DNA of 40,769 bases, from contig NZ_GG657738.1 in the NCBI RefSeq assembly GCF_000158815.1, forward strand, positions 2,577,349 to 2,618,117, in the 5' to 3' direction. This document shows positions 22,694-32,616 of this stretch, piece by piece (the first letter of the stretch is position 1; the number at the start of each line of letters is the position of its first letter). The notes under the pieces were generated by a model. It was given only the letters and a program-made list of their open reading frames with translations. It searched no databases and was not told where the DNA came from. The stretch is from Micromonospora sp. ATCC 39149. Its GTDB lineage: Bacteria > Actinomycetota > Actinomycetes > Mycobacteriales > Micromonosporaceae. Position numbers and translations under genes: made by a program.

Positions 22694-23074
22694 CTACTTC
22701 TTGCCGGGCTTCTTCTTGCCGGCGACGGTCCGCTTCGGGCCCTTGCGGGTGCGGGCGTTGGTCCGCGTCCGCTGGCCACGCACCGGGAGACCACGGCGGT
22801 GGCGGATACCGGCGTAGCAGCCGATCTCGACCTTGCGGCGGATGTCAGCGGCGACCTCGCGGCGCAGGTCGCCTTCAACCTTGTAGTTGGCCTCGATGTG
22901 ATCGCGGAGCTGAACCAGCTCCTCGTCCGTGAGGTCCCGAGCGCGCTTGTCCGGCGAGATGCCGGTGGCGGCGAGCGTCTCCAGGGCACGGGTGCGGCCG
23001 ACCCCGAAGATGTAGGTGAGCGCGATCTCCATCCGCTTCTCGCGGGGGAGGTCCACGCCGACTAGACGAGCCAT
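22694..23074 (-). CDS. rpsM: 30S ribosomal protein S13
   Basis: The ATG at 23074 gives the family start [20 protein letters not shown] and 126 residues; the open frame further upstream is not S13-like. Conserved parts are GRTRALETL, the [17 protein letters not shown] stretch and a lysine-rich tail that contacts P-site tRNA. Confidence 0.97.
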   Translation of the reverse strand: MARLVGVDLPREKRMEIALTYIFGVGRTRALETLAATGISPDKRARDLTDEELVQLRDHIEANYKVEGDLRREVAADIRRKVEIGCYAGIRHRRGLPVRGQRTRTNARTRKGPKRTVAGKKKPGKK

Positions 23075-23298
23075 GTGCGGGCGTACTCCTTGTGGTGTTC
23101 TGGCGGAGGTCTGCACCCGTCCCACCCCACTCCGGTCGCCCGACCGGCGCCGTGGCGCCGGGAGGTTCGACCGCTGCCCGAGCGGGCCCCGGCCTCCGAC
23201 CGGGGGTCAACCACGCAGGGGTACGCGACGCGCACCGCTCGCGGCTGGGACGAGCTGATGATGTGTTGGGTGGATCTGCGGTGCCGGGACCGGACCGA

Positions 23299-23319
23299 CC
23301 GGCCGTGGATCACGGTCGG
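23299..23319 (-). terminator. Hairpin after rpmJ
   Basis: Nine base pairs with one C-A mismatch on the transcribed strand (23299-23307 with 23311-23319) and a 3-base loop lie 10 bases after the rpmJ stop. A 255-base gene-free gap then leads to rpsM. The rest of that gap shows no gene and no clear promoter. Confidence 0.4.
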
Positions 23320-23329
23320 CCGGGCTGGA

Positions 23330-23443
23330 TCAGCCCTGGCGCTGCTTGTGGCGCGGGTCGCTACAGATGACCATGACCCGGCCGTGCCGGCGGATAACCC
23401 GGCACTTGTTGCAGATCCTCTTGACGCTCGGGTTGACCTTCAC
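23330..23443 (-). CDS. rpmJ: 50S ribosomal protein L36
   Basis: This 37-residue protein starts with GTG at 23443 ([20 protein letters not shown]) and ends RHKQRQG. It is the zinc-binding form with C11, C14, C27 and H32. The gene order infA-rpmJ-rpsM is the standard one. It is easily missed because of its size. Confidence 0.97.
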   Translation of the reverse strand: MKVNPSVKRICNKCRVIRRHGRVMVICSDPRHKQRQG

Positions 23444-23538
23444 GGTTGCCTTACTTCCCATCTGGCCCAGGGGCGCGACGACGCGCGACGCCGGACGTCG
23501 AAGACGGACACGGGACTATCCGGCCGTCGTCAGGTCGC

Positions 23539-23760
23539 TTACTTGTAGCGGTAGACGATGCGCCCGCGGGTCAGGTCGTACGGCGAGAGTTCGACGACGA
23601 CGCGGTCCTCCGGCAGGATGCGGATGTAGTGCTGACGCATCTTGCCACTGATGTGAGCCAGCACCTTGTGACCGTTCGCGAGCTCCACCCGGAACATGGC
23701 GTTCGGCAGGGGCTCGATGACCCGACCCTCGATCTCGATGGCTCCGTCTTTTTTCGGCAT
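23539..23760 (-). CDS. infA: Translation initiation factor IF-1
   Basis: The 73-residue OB-fold protein starts [20 protein letters not shown] and contains [22 protein letters not shown]-1 binds the A site of the 30S subunit during initiation. The ATG at 23760 has GGAGG 4-5 bases upstream (GCGGAGGAC). A promoter is predicted about 150 bases upstream. Confidence 0.98.
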   Translation of the reverse strand: MPKKDGAIEIEGRVIEPLPNAMFRVELANGHKVLAHISGKMRQHYIRILPEDRVVVELSPYDLTRGRIVYRYK

Positions 23761-24161
23761 GTCCTCCGCTGTCCTGACTTCGGTTACTCCGGACGGCCCA
23801 CAACGTCTTACACGGGCTCCCGACGTTGATCGGGTGCCCGCGCCAGCCGCGGCTCCGGCCCCACCGAAGCGCGGGTGGGCATGCCGGAGTGGACGCTGTG
23901 CGCCGATCAGAAAGTCTACGCCCGCCTGCGTGCCGTCGCCAAACCGGCCACCCACGCAGTCACCCGACCGGAGTATTTCCCACCCCGCCCACCGCTCGGA
24001 GTGACCCAGATCACCCGTTGGGCCGCGCGCATCCCGCCCCGCACCCAGGCACCCCACCGCCGGCCGTCAGCCGCCCGTACGAGGGCATTCGAGCCCCGCC
24101 GGTGCGCGCCCCGGCCCCGCGCGGACGATCCCGCCGGGTGACACCCCGAGGCGGTCGGCGG
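23761..24161 (-). promoter_or_regulatory. Gene-free map-infA gap with infA promoter
   Basis: These 401 bases hold no convincing gene. On the - strand TTGGCG (23942-23937), 18 bases and TAGACT (23918-23913) form a good housekeeping promoter for infA-rpmJ-rpsM-rpsK-rpsD-rpoA-rplQ. The predicted leader is about 145 bases. Nothing else assignable was seen. Confidence 0.65.
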
Positions 24162-25013
24162 TCAGGCCGCCGGGGAGCCGGCGGGCTGGCGGGCGGTGAC
24201 CAGGTCACCCAGACGCGCCCGACCGCCGTCGAACGCGGTCAGCACCCAGACCCCGTCCGGCAGCAGCGCCATCGAGTGCTCGACGTGCACCGCCATCGAG
24301 CCGTCCCGGGTGACGACGGTCCAGCCGTCGGCGAGCTCGACCGTGCGCGGCGAGCCCATGGTGATCATCGGCTCGATGGCCAGCGCCAGGCCCGGCACGA
24401 GCCGAGGTCCCTTGCCGGGCCGGCCATGGTTGAGCACGTGCGGGTCCTGGTGCATCTCGGTGCCGATGCCGTGCCCGCCGTATCCGTCGACGATGCCGTA
24501 CCGGCCCCCCTTGCGGACCGCGTTCTCCACCGCGTGCGAGATGTCGGTGAGCCGTCCCCGACCGTTGGCCGCCCCGCGCGCCGCCGCGGCGATCCCGGCC
24601 CACATCGCGTCCTCGGCCACGGCGGCCATCTTCAGCAAGGCCGGGTCGACCTCTCCCACGCCGACGGTGATCGCCGCGTCGCCGTGCCAGCCGTCGAGCA
24701 CCGCGCCGCAGTCGATCGAGATCAGGTCACCCTCCCGGAGCACCTGGCCCGGCGAGGGGATCGCGTGCACCACCTGCTCGTTGACCGAGGAGCAGATCGA
24801 GGCCGGGAAGCCGTGGTAGCCCTTGAACGACGGGGCGGCCCCCGCCTCCCGGATCGTCGACTCGGCGATCGCGTCCAGGTCGGCGGTGCTGACCCCGGGG
24901 GCCACCGCCTCCCGCATCCGACGCAGCGCCTCGGCCACCACGAGGCCGGCGGCGCGCATCTTCTCGATCTGGTCGGGGGTCTTCAGCTGGATGTCCAGCT
25001 GGGGACGACGCAT
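24162..25013 (-). CDS. map: Methionine aminopeptidase, type I
   Basis: MetAP removes the initiator methionine from new proteins. The 283-residue pita-bread enzyme starts MRRPQLDIQLKTPDQIEKMR. It shows the metal-site regions SIDCGAVLDGWHGDAAIT (two aspartates), GHGIGTEMHQDP (histidine), ALAIEPM (glutamate) and a late VEHS. The ATG at 25013 is chosen for the family N-terminus, with AAAGG upstream; the open frame before it is not conserved-looking. A strong hairpin separates it from adk. Confidence 0.96.
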   Translation of the reverse strand: MRRPQLDIQLKTPDQIEKMRAAGLVVAEALRRMREAVAPGVSTADLDAIAESTIREAGAAPSFKGYHGFPASICSSVNEQVVHAIPSPGQVLREGDLISIDCGAVLDGWHGDAAITVGVGEVDPALLKMAAVAEDAMWAGIAAAARGAANGRGRLTDISHAVENAVRKGGRYGIVDGYGGHGIGTEMHQDPHVLNHGRPGKGPRLVPGLALAIEPMITMGSPRTVELADGWTVVTRDGSMAVHVEHSMALLPDGVWVLTAFDGGRARLGDLVTARQPAGSPAA

Positions 25014-25037
25014 GGAGCCGTTACCTTTCGTCGCGCG

Positions 25038-25072
25038 GAGCGGCGGGGCACGTCGGACGTGCCCCGCTGCTC
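25038..25072 (-). terminator. Hairpin between adk and map
   Basis: The core stem is 11 perfect pairs (25043-25053 with 25057-25067) with a 3-base loop. It extends outward to 16 pairs (25038-25072) with one G-T wobble. It lies 30 bases after the adk stop and near the map ribosome-binding site. Confidence 0.7.
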
Positions 25073-25102
25073 GCACTCTATCCGCCGGAGCCCCGGCGTT
25101 CG

Positions 25103-25756
25103 TCAGCCGCCGTACGAGCGGAGGGCGTCGATGGCGCGGACGGTCACGTCCTCCACCGGGCCGGTGGCGTCGATCCCCACCAGCTTGCCCTGGGCGCCGT
25201 AGTAGTCGACCAGCGGCGCGGTCTTCTCGGCGTACTCCCGCAGCCGGGCGGCGATGGTCTCCGGCTTGTCGTCATCGCGCTGGAACAGGTCGGCGCCGCA
25301 GCGGTCGCAGATGCCGTCCCGGGTGGTCGCGTCGAACTCGACGTGCCAGATCTTGCCGCAGCCCCGGCAGGTGCGCCGGCCCGACAGCCGCCGGATCACC
25401 TCGTCGTCGTCGACGACCAGCTCCAGTACCAGGTCCAGGGCGGTGCCCAGGTCGGCGAGGAGCTTGTCCAACGCGGCGGCCTGCGGCGTGGTGCGGGGGA
25501 ACCCGTCGAGCAGGAAGCCCTCCGAGGCATCCGGCTCGGCGAGCCGATCCCGGACCATGTTGATGGTCACCTCGTCCGGGACCAGCTTGCCCGCGTCCAT
25601 GTAGCGCTTCGCCTCGACACCCAACGGCGTGCCCTGGGAGACGTTCGCCCGGAAGATGTCACCGGTCGAGATCTTCGGCACCGAGAGGTGAGCAGCGATG
25701 AACTCCGCCTGTGTGCCCTTGCCCGCCCCCGGCGGGCCAACCAGAACGAGTCGCAT
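25103..25756 (-). CDS. adk: Adenylate kinase
   Basis: Adk interconverts ATP + AMP and 2 ADP. The 217-residue long-form enzyme has the P-loop GPPGAGKGT (7-15), the AMP-site motif FLLDGFPRT and a LID with a four-cysteine zinc site (C130, C133, C150, C153). The start codon abuts the secY stop (TAGATG), so translation is coupled to secY. Confidence 0.98.
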   Translation of the reverse strand: MRLVLVGPPGAGKGTQAEFIAAHLSVPKISTGDIFRANVSQGTPLGVEAKRYMDAGKLVPDEVTINMVRDRLAEPDASEGFLLDGFPRTTPQAAALDKLLADLGTALDLVLELVVDDDEVIRRLSGRRTCRGCGKIWHVEFDATTRDGICDRCGADLFQRDDDKPETIAARLREYAEKTAPLVDYYGAQGKLVGIDATGPVEDVTVRAIDALRSYGG

Positions 25757-27085
25757 CTACCGCAGGAACCCTTCGTAGTTCCGCTGCATGAGTTGGCTCT
25801 CGATCTGCTTCACGGTCTCCAGACCGACGCCGACCATGATGAGCACAGCGGTGCCGCCGAACGGGAAGTTCTGGAACTGCTCACTGTTGAGCCAGATGAA
25901 GAAGAAGTTCGGCAGGACCGAGACGATGCCCAGGTAGAGCGCGCCCGGCAGGGTGATCCGGCTGAGGATGAAGTCGAGGTAGTCGGCGGTCGGCTTGCCG
26001 GGGCGGATGCCCGGCACGAAGCCGCCGTACTTCTTCATGTTGTCCGCGACCTCGGTCGGGTTGAACGTGATCGACACGTAGAAGTACGTGAAGAAAATGA
26101 TCAGCAGGAAGTAGATCGCGATGTGCAGCGGGCTCGACGGGTCGACCACGTTGTTCTGGATCCAGGCCTGGGTCTTGCCCGGGTTCGTCTGGTCGAAGAA
26201 CTGGAGCGCCAGCTGCGGCAGGTAGAGCAGCGACGAGCCGAAGATGACCGGGATGACACCCGCCTGGTTGACCTTCAGCGGGATGTAGGTCGACGTGCCG
26301 CCGTACATCCGCCGGCCGATCATCCGCTTGGCGTACTGCACCGGGATCCGACGCTGCGCCTGCTCGATGAAGGTGACCGCGGTGATGACCACCAGGACCA
26401 GCGCCAGCACCAGGAAGAACTTGCCCCAACCCTGCTGGGTCTTGATCCGCCAGCCCTCGCTGGGGAGGCGGGCCGCGATCGAGGTGAAGATCAGCACCGA
26501 CATGCCGTTGCCGACGCCCCGGTCGGTGATCAGCTCGCCGAGCCACATCACCATGCCGGTGCCGGCGGTCATCGTCATCACCAGGATGGTCAGCGTCAGC
26601 CAGTCCGGGATACCGGTGCCCTCGGGGACGATCGGGAACTGGTCGCACTGGTTGTTGAAGAGCTGCCCGGAGCGGGCCAGCGCCACGAACGCCGACGACT
26701 GGAGGATGCCCAGGCCGAGGGTGAGGTAGCGGGTGTACTGGGTGATCTTCGCCTGGCCGGCCTGGCCCTCCTTGCGGAGCTGCTCCAGCCGCGGGATGAC
26801 CACAGTGAGCAGTTGCAGGATGATCGACGCCGTGATGTAGGGCATGATGCCCAGCGCGAAGACCGAGAGCTGCAGCAGCGCCCCGCCGGAGAAGAGGTCC
26901 AGCAGGTTCAGCACCCCGGTGTTCGCGCCCTGGATGGTGTCGAGGCACTTCTGGACGTTGCCGTACGAGACACCGGGACTGGGCAGGGTGGCGCCGAGCC
27001 GGTAGACCGCGATGATGCCTACCGTGAACAGCAGCTTCTTGCGCAGGTCAGGCGTACGGAACGCACTGAGAAAGGCGGACAGCAA
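25757..27085 (-). CDS. secY: Preprotein translocase subunit SecY
   Basis: The 442-residue polytopic membrane protein forms the SecYEG channel. It has the N-terminal FLSAFRTPDLRKKLLFT, plug-region VYRLGATLPSPGV, about ten hydrophobic segments and the cytoplasmic loops GGFVPGIRPGKPT and a basic C-terminal end. It starts with the rare codon TTG at 27085, supported by an AGGAGG 6 bases upstream and by the family N-terminus. Confidence 0.97.
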   Translation of the reverse strand: MLSAFLSAFRTPDLRKKLLFTVGIIAVYRLGATLPSPGVSYGNVQKCLDTIQGANTGVLNLLDLFSGGALLQLSVFALGIMPYITASIILQLLTVVIPRLEQLRKEGQAGQAKITQYTRYLTLGLGILQSSAFVALARSGQLFNNQCDQFPIVPEGTGIPDWLTLTILVMTMTAGTGMVMWLGELITDRGVGNGMSVLIFTSIAARLPSEGWRIKTQQGWGKFFLVLALVLVVITAVTFIEQAQRRIPVQYAKRMIGRRMYGGTSTYIPLKVNQAGVIPVIFGSSLLYLPQLALQFFDQTNPGKTQAWIQNNVVDPSSPLHIAIYFLLIIFFTYFYVSITFNPTEVADNMKKYGGFVPGIRPGKPTADYLDFILSRITLPGALYLGIVSVLPNFFFIWLNSEQFQNFPFGGTAVLIMVGVGLETVKQIESQLMQRNYEGFLR

Positions 27086-27202
27086 CTTCTTCCTCCTGCG
27101 CGAGGCGGGCCGCCGGTGGTGGTCCCTGGCGGATCGGGGTGGGTGCCGGGCGAGCGCCCGATATCCATAGCTGGGATGGGAGCCTAACAGCCCCGTCCCG
27201 GT

Positions 27203-27306
27203 CCGGGCAGGTGTGCCCGGCTACATAAATCGAATCCGATATTACCCGGCACGCACGTCCGGGGTAGACCGAGACGCCCGCCCAGCCACGAAGAACTGAG
27301 CGGGCG
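27203..27306 (-). promoter_or_regulatory. rplO-secY gap: hairpins and an AT-rich patch
   Basis: The 234-base gap (27086-27319) has a stem CGCCCGC/GCGGGCG (27275-27281 with 27300-27306) just after rplO, a probable terminator. An AT-rich patch (27221-27244, with ATAAATCGAATCCGATATTA) follows, then a perfect 7-bp hairpin (27203-27209 with 27214-27220). Nearby on the - strand TTAGGCT resembles a -10 box. This suggests that secY-adk have their own promoter, but I cannot place a clear -35. Confidence 0.45.
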
Positions 27307-27319
27307 CCACGGGTACGGC

Positions 27320-27763
27320 CTACAGCTCGGTGACGGAGCCACCCGCAGCGGCGATCTTCTCCTTGGCCGACGCGCTGAACGCGTGCGCCGACACCTGGAG
27401 GGACACCCCGCTCAGGTCACCGGTGCCGAGCACCTTGACCGGGTGGCCCTTGCGGACCGCGCCGGCCTCGACCAGCTCCTGCGGGCCGACCTGGCCGCCG
27501 TTCGGGAACAGCTCGGCAAGCCGGTCCAGGTTGACCACCTGGAAGACCACCTTGAACTTGTTCTTGAAGCCCTTCATCTTCGGCAGGCGCATGTGGATGG
27601 GCATCTGCCCGCCCTCGAACGCCGCCGAGATGTTCTTGCGGGCCTTCGAGCCCTTGGTACCGCGGCCGGCGGTCTTGCCCTTGGAGCCCTCACCGCGACC
27701 CACGCGGGTCTTCGCGGTCTTGGCACCGGGCGCCGGGCGCAGGTGGTGAACCTTGATCGTCAT
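27320..27763 (-). CDS. rplO: 50S ribosomal protein L15
   Basis: The 147-residue protein has the Gly/Lys-rich N-terminal arm ([21 protein letters not shown]) and the C-terminal globular part with [11 protein letters not shown] and [10 protein letters not shown]. Its ATG overlaps the rpmD stop by one base (TAATG), so the two are translationally coupled. Confidence 0.97.
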   Translation of the reverse strand: MTIKVHHLRPAPGAKTAKTRVGRGEGSKGKTAGRGTKGSKARKNISAAFEGGQMPIHMRLPKMKGFKNKFKVVFQVVNLDRLAELFPNGGQVGPQELVEAGAVRKGHPVKVLGTGDLSGVSLQVSAHAFSASAKEKIAAAGGSVTEL

Positions 27764-27945
27764 TACTCGACCTCCTCGACCTTCACGAGGTGGTTGACCG
27801 CGAAGATCATGCCGCGAATCTCCGGCCGGTCCTCCTTGACCACCACGTCGTTGATCCGCTTGAGACCGAGCGAACGCAGCGAGTCACGCTGGTTCTGCTT
27901 GGTCCCGATCTCGGACCGGACCTGGGTGACCTTCAGGCGAGCCAT
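27763..27945 (-). CDS. rpmD: 50S ribosomal protein L30
   Basis: This 60-residue protein ([20 protein letters not shown], then [21 protein letters not shown]) is a typical short bacterial L30. The ATG at 27945 overlaps the rpsE stop by one base (TGATG). Confidence 0.97.
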   Translation of the reverse strand: MARLKVTQVRSEIGTKQNQRDSLRSLGLKRINDVVVKEDRPEIRGMIFAVNHLVKVEEVE

Positions 27946-28559
27946 CAGGACGCCACCCCCGCCCGCGACGCGAGCATCGCGGCCGGCGCGACGTCCTCGA
28001 CCGGCAGGCCACGACGGGCCGCGACGGCCTCCGGGGACTCCAGCCCCTTCAGCGCCGCCACCGTGGCGTGCACGATGTTGATCGGGTTGGACGAGCCGAG
28101 GCTCTTGGAGAGCACGTCGTGGATGCCCGCGCACTCCAGCACGGCACGCACCGGACCCCCGGCGATGACACCCGTACCGGCGGAGGCCGGCTTGAGCAGC
28201 ACCACGCCGGCGGCGGCCTCACCCGTCACCGGGTGCGGGATCGAGGAAGCGATCCGCGGCACCTTGAAGAAGTGCTTCTTGGCCTCCTCGACGCCCTTGG
28301 CGATCGCCGCGGGCACCTCCTTGGCCTTTCCGTAGCCCACACCGACGGTGCCGTCGCCGTCGCCCACGATCACCAGGGCGGTGAAGCTGAAGCGACGACC
28401 ACCCTTCACGACCTTGGCGACGCGGTTGATCGCGACGACCCGCTCGAGGTGCGGGGTCTTCTCGACGGGCGCGTTTCCGCGGCCGCCCTCACGGCGGTTG
28501 TCGCGGCGACCACCCTCGTTGCCACCGGACCCGCCGCCACGGCGCTGTTGACCTGGCAT
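27945..28559 (-). CDS. rpsE: 30S ribosomal protein S5
   Basis: The 204-residue S5 has the S5 double-stranded RNA-binding fold ([37 protein letters not shown]) and the C-terminal domain ([27 protein letters not shown]). The N-terminal 30 residues are an Arg/Gly-rich actinobacterial extension. Confidence 0.97.
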   Translation of the reverse strand: MPGQQRRGGGSGGNEGGRRDNRREGGRGNAPVEKTPHLERVVAINRVAKVVKGGRRFSFTALVIVGDGDGTVGVGYGKAKEVPAAIAKGVEEAKKHFFKVPRIASSIPHPVTGEAAAGVVLLKPASAGTGVIAGGPVRAVLECAGIHDVLSKSLGSSNPINIVHATVAALKGLESPEAVAARRGLPVEDVAPAAMLASRAGVAS

Positions 28560-28592
28560 CAGCAGCCTTCCTTCTCTCTCGTGACGGGGTTT

Positions 28593-28982
28593 CTAGAACT
28601 CGAGCCCGGCTTCGCGGGCGGCGTCGGCAAGCGCGGCGACCCGCCCCGCGTACCGGTTGCCACCGCGGTCGAAGACGACCTTCGAGACGCCGGCGGCCTT
28701 GGCCCGCTCGGCGAGCAGGGCGCCGACCTTGCCGGCCAGGGCGCTCTTGTCGCCCTCGGTGCCGCGCAGCGACGCGTCCAGGGTCGAGGCCGACGCCAGG
28801 GTGTGACCCTTGGTGTCGTCCACCACCTGAGCGACGATGTGGCGCAGCGACCGGGTGACGACCAGGCGGGGACGCTCGGCGGTGCCGCTGACGTTCTTGC
28901 GGACCCGGAAGTGTCGACGCGCACGGCCGACGGCGCGCTTGGCGGCGACGCCGCGGCGACGCTTGAGCAGCGTGGCGCTCAC
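28593..28982 (-). CDS. rplR: 50S ribosomal protein L18
   Basis: The 129-residue 5S rRNA-binding protein begins with GTG ([21 protein letters not shown]). It has [19 protein letters not shown] and the conserved [26 protein letters not shown] end. It lies 33 bases before rpsE and 67 after rplF. Confidence 0.97.
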   Translation of the reverse strand: MSATLLKRRRGVAAKRAVGRARRHFRVRKNVSGTAERPRLVVTRSLRHIVAQVVDDTKGHTLASASTLDASLRGTEGDKSALAGKVGALLAERAKAAGVSKVVFDRGGNRYAGRVAALADAAREAGLEF

Positions 28983-29049
28983 TTCTTACCTGCCTTTCTC
29001 ACGGCCTCGCGGCCGGCGGATGACCTCGCCCTGGTGCTGACGGCCGCGA

Positions 29050-29592
29050 TCACTTCTTGCCCGCCTTACCGGCCTTGCGGCGGATGACCTCGCCCTGGTA
29101 CTTGACGCCCTTGCCCTTGTAGGGCTCCGGCGGGCGGATCTTCCGGATGTTCGCGGCGACCTCACCGACGAGCTGCTTGTCGATGCCGGCCACGTGGAAC
29201 ACGGTCGGCTTCTCCACCGTGAAGGTGATGCCGTCCGGCGCGGGAACCAGCACCGGGTGCGAGAACCCGAGCGCGAACTCCAGGTCCTTGCCCTTGGCCG
29301 TGACCCGGTAACCGGTGCCGGCGATCTCCAGGCTCTTGCGGTGGCCCTCGGTCACGCCGACGATCATGTTGGCGACCAGGGTCCGGCTCAGGCCGTGCAG
29401 CTCCTTGGCCTTGCGCTCGTCGTTCGGCCGGTTCACCTGGAGCTGGCCGTCCTCGGCCCGCTCGGCGGTGATCGGCTCGGCGAGCGTCAGCGTGAGCTCG
29501 CCCTTCGGGCCCTTGACCTTGACGGTCTGGCCGTCGATCGTGATGTCGACGCCGGCGGGCACCGGGATCGACTTACGTCCAATACGCGACAT
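29050..29592 (-). CDS. rplF: 50S ribosomal protein L6
   Basis: The ATG at 29592 gives [19 protein letters not shown] and 180 residues, the normal length. The frame is open further upstream, but that extension overlaps rpsH and is not L6-like. Conserved parts are VKGPKGELT and the rRNA-binding end [20 protein letters not shown]. Confidence 0.97.
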   Translation of the reverse strand: MSRIGRKSIPVPAGVDITIDGQTVKVKGPKGELTLTLAEPITAERAEDGQLQVNRPNDERKAKELHGLSRTLVANMIVGVTEGHRKSLEIAGTGYRVTAKGKDLEFALGFSHPVLVPAPDGITFTVEKPTVFHVAGIDKQLVGEVAANIRKIRPPEPYKGKGVKYQGEVIRRKAGKAGKK

Positions 29593-29608
29593 TTCTACCT
29601 GTCTCCCG

Positions 29609-30016
29609 TTACCAGACGAAGGCGAGGACTTCCCCGCCAACGCTCCGCTTGCGGGCCTGCCGGTCGGTGAGCAGCCCCTGGGACGTCGAAATGATCGCCA
29701 CGCCCAGCCCGCCGAGCACCCGCGGGAGCCCGTCCGACTTGGCGTACACCCGGAGACCGGGCTTGGACACGCGCTTGATGCCGGCCAGGCTCCGCTCGCG
29801 GTTCTGGCCGTACTTCAGCTCGACGACCAGTCGCTTGCCGACGGCGCCCTCCTCGGGCTCCTCGACCGACCAGGTGGCGATGTAGCCCTCGGTCTTCAGG
29901 ACCTCGGCGATGTTCGCCTTGATCTTGGAGTAGGGCATCGTCACCCGGTCGTGGTACGCCTGGTTGGCGTTACGCAGACGCGTGAGCATGTCTGCGATCG
30001 GGTCGGTCATCGTCAT
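29609..30016 (-). CDS. rpsH: 30S ribosomal protein S8
   Basis: The 135-residue S8 starts [20 protein letters not shown] and ends [26 protein letters not shown], the usual rRNA-contacting region. In E. coli S8 controls the spc operon; whether that holds here is not visible. The 118-base gap upstream contains a GC-rich 7-bp hairpin (CCCCGGC/GCCGGGG, near 30103-30121). Confidence 0.97.
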   Translation of the reverse strand: MTMTDPIADMLTRLRNANQAYHDRVTMPYSKIKANIAEVLKTEGYIATWSVEEPEEGAVGKRLVVELKYGQNRERSLAGIKRVSKPGLRVYAKSDGLPRVLGGLGVAIISTSQGLLTDRQARKRSVGGEVLAFVW

Positions 30017-30134
30017 GGATTTCGTCAGCCTTTCTCGCCGGGGTTCCCGGGGCGGTCAGCCCCGGGCCTACGGCGAAGAGCAATACGTAGTCGGTGCAAG
30101 GGGGCCCCGGCCGGTAGCCGGGGCGCGGTCGCCC

Positions 30135-30320
30135 TTACCAGGAAGCCTTGGACACGCCCGGCAGCTCACCGCGGTGGGCCATCTCCCGGATGCAGACCCG
30201 GCAGAGACCGAACTTGCGGTAGACCGCCTTGGGACGCCCGCACCGCTGGCAGCGGGTGTACGCGCGAACCGAGAACTTCGGCTTCGCGGCCGCCTTGAGG
30301 ATCAGCGCCTTCTTGGCCAT
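30135..30320 (-). CDS. rpsN: 30S ribosomal protein S14, zinc-binding type
   Basis: The 61-residue type Z S14 carries C24-x2-C27 and C40-x2-C43 and ends [10 protein letters not shown]. This is the zinc-containing primary form; many actinobacteria hold a second, zinc-free paralogue elsewhere for zinc starvation. It lies one base after rplE. Confidence 0.97.
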   Translation of the reverse strand: MAKKALILKAAAKPKFSVRAYTRCQRCGRPKAVYRKFGLCRVCIREMAHRGELPGVSKASW

Positions 30321-30321
30321 C

Positions 30322-30894
30322 TCAGTTCTCCTTGAACGGGAAGCCCAGGAGCTTGAGCAGCGCCCGGCCCTCGTCGTCGGTCGTGGCGGTCGTGACCACC
30401 GTGATGTCCATGCCCCGCTGGCGATCGATCTTGTCCTGGTCGATCTCGTGGAACACCGACTGCTCGGTCAGGCCGAACGTGTAGTTGCCATGCCCGTCGA
30501 GCTTGCGCCCGTCCAGACCGCGGAAGTCACGGATACGCGGCAGCGCGATGGAGAGCAGCCGGTCCAGGAACTCCCACATCCGGTCGCCGCGCAGGGTGAC
30601 CTTCGCGCCGATCGGCATGCCCTCGCGGAGCTTGAACTGCGCGATGGACTTGGTCGCCCGCCGCACCTGCGGCTTCTGGCCGGTGATGGTGGCCAGGTCC
30701 CGGACGGCGCCGTCGATCAGCTTGGCGTCCCGGGCAGCCTCGCCGACACCCATGTTCACGACGATCTTGACCAGCCGCGGCACCTGCATGGGGTTGCCGT
30801 AGCTGTGCTGCTCCTGCAGCTTGGCCACGATCTCGTTGCGGTACCGCTCCTTGAGGCGCGGCATGGTCTTGGTTTCGGTAGCCGTGGTCATCAC
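30322..30894 (-). CDS. rplE: 50S ribosomal protein L5
   Basis: The 190-residue 5S rRNA-binding protein contains [35 protein letters not shown] and the C-terminal [20 protein letters not shown]. Two start codons are adjacent, GTG 30894 (overlapping the rplX stop as GTGA) and ATG 30891; they differ by one residue. Confidence 0.97.
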   Translation of the reverse strand: MMTTATETKTMPRLKERYRNEIVAKLQEQHSYGNPMQVPRLVKIVVNMGVGEAARDAKLIDGAVRDLATITGQKPQVRRATKSIAQFKLREGMPIGAKVTLRGDRMWEFLDRLLSIALPRIRDFRGLDGRKLDGHGNYTFGLTEQSVFHEIDQDKIDRQRGMDITVVTTATTDDEGRALLKLLGFPFKEN

Positions 30895-31211
30895 AGGTCC
30901 TTACCGGTGCTACGCGCGATGCGGACCTTCTGGCCGTTGTCGTCGATGCGGTATCCGACGCGGGTCGGGTTCCCGTCGGAGTCCACGACCATCACGTTGG
31001 AGACGTGGATCGGGGCTTCCTGGGTGACGATGCCGCCGGTCTTGGCGCCACGCTGGGTGGTGCTGATGCGGGTGTGCTTCTTGACCCGGTTCACGCCCTC
31101 GACCAGGACCTTGTCCTGCCTCGGGTAGGCCGCGATGACCTTGCCCTTGGCACCCTTGTCCTTGCCGGCGATGACGACGACCGTGTCGCCCTTCTTGACC
31201 TTCACGGTCAC
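30891..31211 (-). CDS. rplX: 50S ribosomal protein L24
   Basis: The GTG at 31211 overlaps the rplN stop (GTGA) and gives 106 residues starting [25 protein letters not shown], the KOW motif of L24. A GTG two codons later is a possible alternative. L24 is an early assembly protein of the large subunit. Confidence 0.95.
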   Translation of the reverse strand: MTVKVKKGDTVVVIAGKDKGAKGKVIAAYPRQDKVLVEGVNRVKKHTRISTTQRGAKTGGIVTQEAPIHVSNVMVVDSDGNPTRVGYRIDDNGQKVRIARSTGKDL

Positions 31212-31576
31212 AACACCTCCGGCGCGAGGGAAATGATCTTCATGAACCGCTTGTCCCGCAGCTCCCGACCCACCGGGCCGAAGATACGGGTACCGCGCGG
31301 GTCCCCACCGTCCTTGATGATGACGGCGGCGTTCTCGTCGAAGCGGATGTACGAGCCGTCCGGCCGCCGCTTCTCCTTGGCCGTGCGGACGACGACGGCC
31401 TTGACGACGTCGCCCTTCTTCACACCGGCACCCGGGATCGCGTCCTTGACCGTGGCCACGATGACGTCGCCGATGCTCGCGTAGCGCCGACCGGAGCCAC
31501 CGAGAACCCGGATGCACAGGATCTCCCGGGCACCCGTGTTGTCGGCGACGCGCAGTCGCGACTCCTGCTGAATCAC
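31208..31576 (-). CDS. rplN: 50S ribosomal protein L14
   Basis: The 122-residue protein starts [19 protein letters not shown] and contains [17 protein letters not shown]. Length and sequence are fully typical. A 97-base gap after rpsQ precedes it. Confidence 0.98.
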   Translation of the reverse strand: MIQQESRLRVADNTGAREILCIRVLGGSGRRYASIGDVIVATVKDAIPGAGVKKGDVVKAVVVRTAKEKRRPDGSYIRFDENAAVIIKDGGDPRGTRIFGPVGRELRDKRFMKIISLAPEVL

Positions 31577-31673
31577 GTCTATCTCCTATGTCTGCCGGTT
31601 CTCCGGCCGCCTGCCGCAGCCGGAGCCTGGCGGAACCTGCGCCCGACTGACGCCGGGCGAGCTCGAGCCTTCG

Positions 31674-31955
31674 CTACTTGGCCTTTTCCAGGATCTCCAC
31701 GAGCCGCCACCGCTTGGTGGCGGACAGCGGCCGGGTCTCCATGATCAGGACCCGGTCGCCGATGCCGGCGGCGTTCTGCTCGTCGTGCACCTTCAGCTTG
31801 CTGGTCCGGCGCATGATCTTGCCGTACAGCGCGTGCTTGACCCGGTCCTCGACCTCGACGACGACGGTCTTGTCCATCTTGTCGCTGACGACGAGCCCCT
31901 CACGCACCTTCCGGCGGGCCCGCGCTTCGGCGGTGGTGGTCGCGTTCTCGCTCAT
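31674..31955 (-). CDS. rpsQ: 30S ribosomal protein S17
   Basis: The 93-residue OB-fold protein has [20 protein letters not shown] and [20 protein letters not shown]. Its start overlaps the rpmC stop by four bases (ATGA). Confidence 0.97.
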   Translation of the reverse strand: MSENATTTAEARARRKVREGLVVSDKMDKTVVVEVEDRVKHALYGKIMRRTSKLKVHDEQNAAGIGDRVLIMETRPLSATKRWRLVEILEKAK

Positions 31956-32188
31956 GATGCAGTCACCTCAGTCGGCGCGGCCGAGAGACCCAGCTCGCGC
32001 TCACGCATGATCGTGTAGATCCGGGCGATCTCCCGACGGATGACCTGCAGCCGCCGGTTGTTGTCCAGCTGCCCGGTTGCGGCCTGCACGCGGAGGTTGA
32101 ACAGCTCCGCCTTGGCCTCGCGCAGCTTCGTGACCAGCTCCTCCTCGGAGAGCTCACGCAGCTCGGAGGCCTTAACGCCCGCTGCCAT
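31952..32188 (-). CDS. rpmC: 50S ribosomal protein L29
   Basis: The 78-residue two-helix protein ([19 protein letters not shown], then [19 protein letters not shown]) sits at the peptide exit tunnel. Its ATG overlaps the rplP stop by one base (TGATG). Confidence 0.97.
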   Translation of the reverse strand: MAAGVKASELRELSEEELVTKLREAKAELFNLRVQAATGQLDNNRRLQVIRREIARIYTIMRERELGLSAAPTEVTAS

Positions 32189-32613
32189 CAGGATTCACCC
32201 ACTTCGCGCGTAACAATGCGGCACTTCATCGGGAGCTTGTGGATCGCGCGACGCATCGCTTCTCGCGCGATCGGCTCGTTGGGGAAGGACATCTCGAACA
32301 GGATCCGCCCCGGCTTGACGTTGGCGACCCACCACTCGGGCGAGCCCTTGCCGGAACCCATCCGGGTCTCGGCCGGCTTCTTGGTCAGGGCCTGGTCCGG
32401 GAAGATCGAGATCCAGACCTTGCCGCCACGCTTGATGTGGCGGGTCATCGCGATACGCGCCGACTCGATCTGCCGGTTGGTCACGTACGCCGGCTCGAGA
32501 GCCTGGATCCCGAACTCGCCGAACACCACGCGGTTGCCACCCTTGGACGCACCGTGGCGGTCCGGGTGGTGCGGCTTGCGGAAGCCCTTCGGGGGCTTGC
32601 GCGGCATCAGCAT
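32188..32613 (-). CDS. rplP: 50S ribosomal protein L16
   Basis: The 141-residue protein starts [21 protein letters not shown] and has the conserved [20 protein letters not shown] and [19 protein letters not shown]. It helps form the A-site tRNA binding region. It begins 3 bases after rpsC. Confidence 0.98.
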   Translation of the reverse strand: MLMPRKPPKGFRKPHHPDRHGASKGGNRVVFGEFGIQALEPAYVTNRQIESARIAMTRHIKRGGKVWISIFPDQALTKKPAETRMGSGKGSPEWWVANVKPGRILFEMSFPNEPIAREAMRRAIHKLPMKCRIVTREVGES

Positions 32614-32616
32614 CTG

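Noticed and set aside
23875..24141. Small + strand open frame in the map-infA gap
   Set aside because: It has no ribosome-binding site and a Pro/Arg-rich translation, and it overlaps the predicted infA promoter on the other strand.
29593..29640. Longer start for rplF at 29640
   Set aside because: It would overlap rpsH and add 16 residues not found in L6; the ATG at 29592 gives the exact family N-terminus.
30103..30121. GC-rich hairpin between rpsH and rpsN considered as another copy of the GGGCCC repeat
   Set aside because: It shares only the GGGGCCCC core and lacks GTTAAC and GGAAGG; it is an ordinary GC hairpin.
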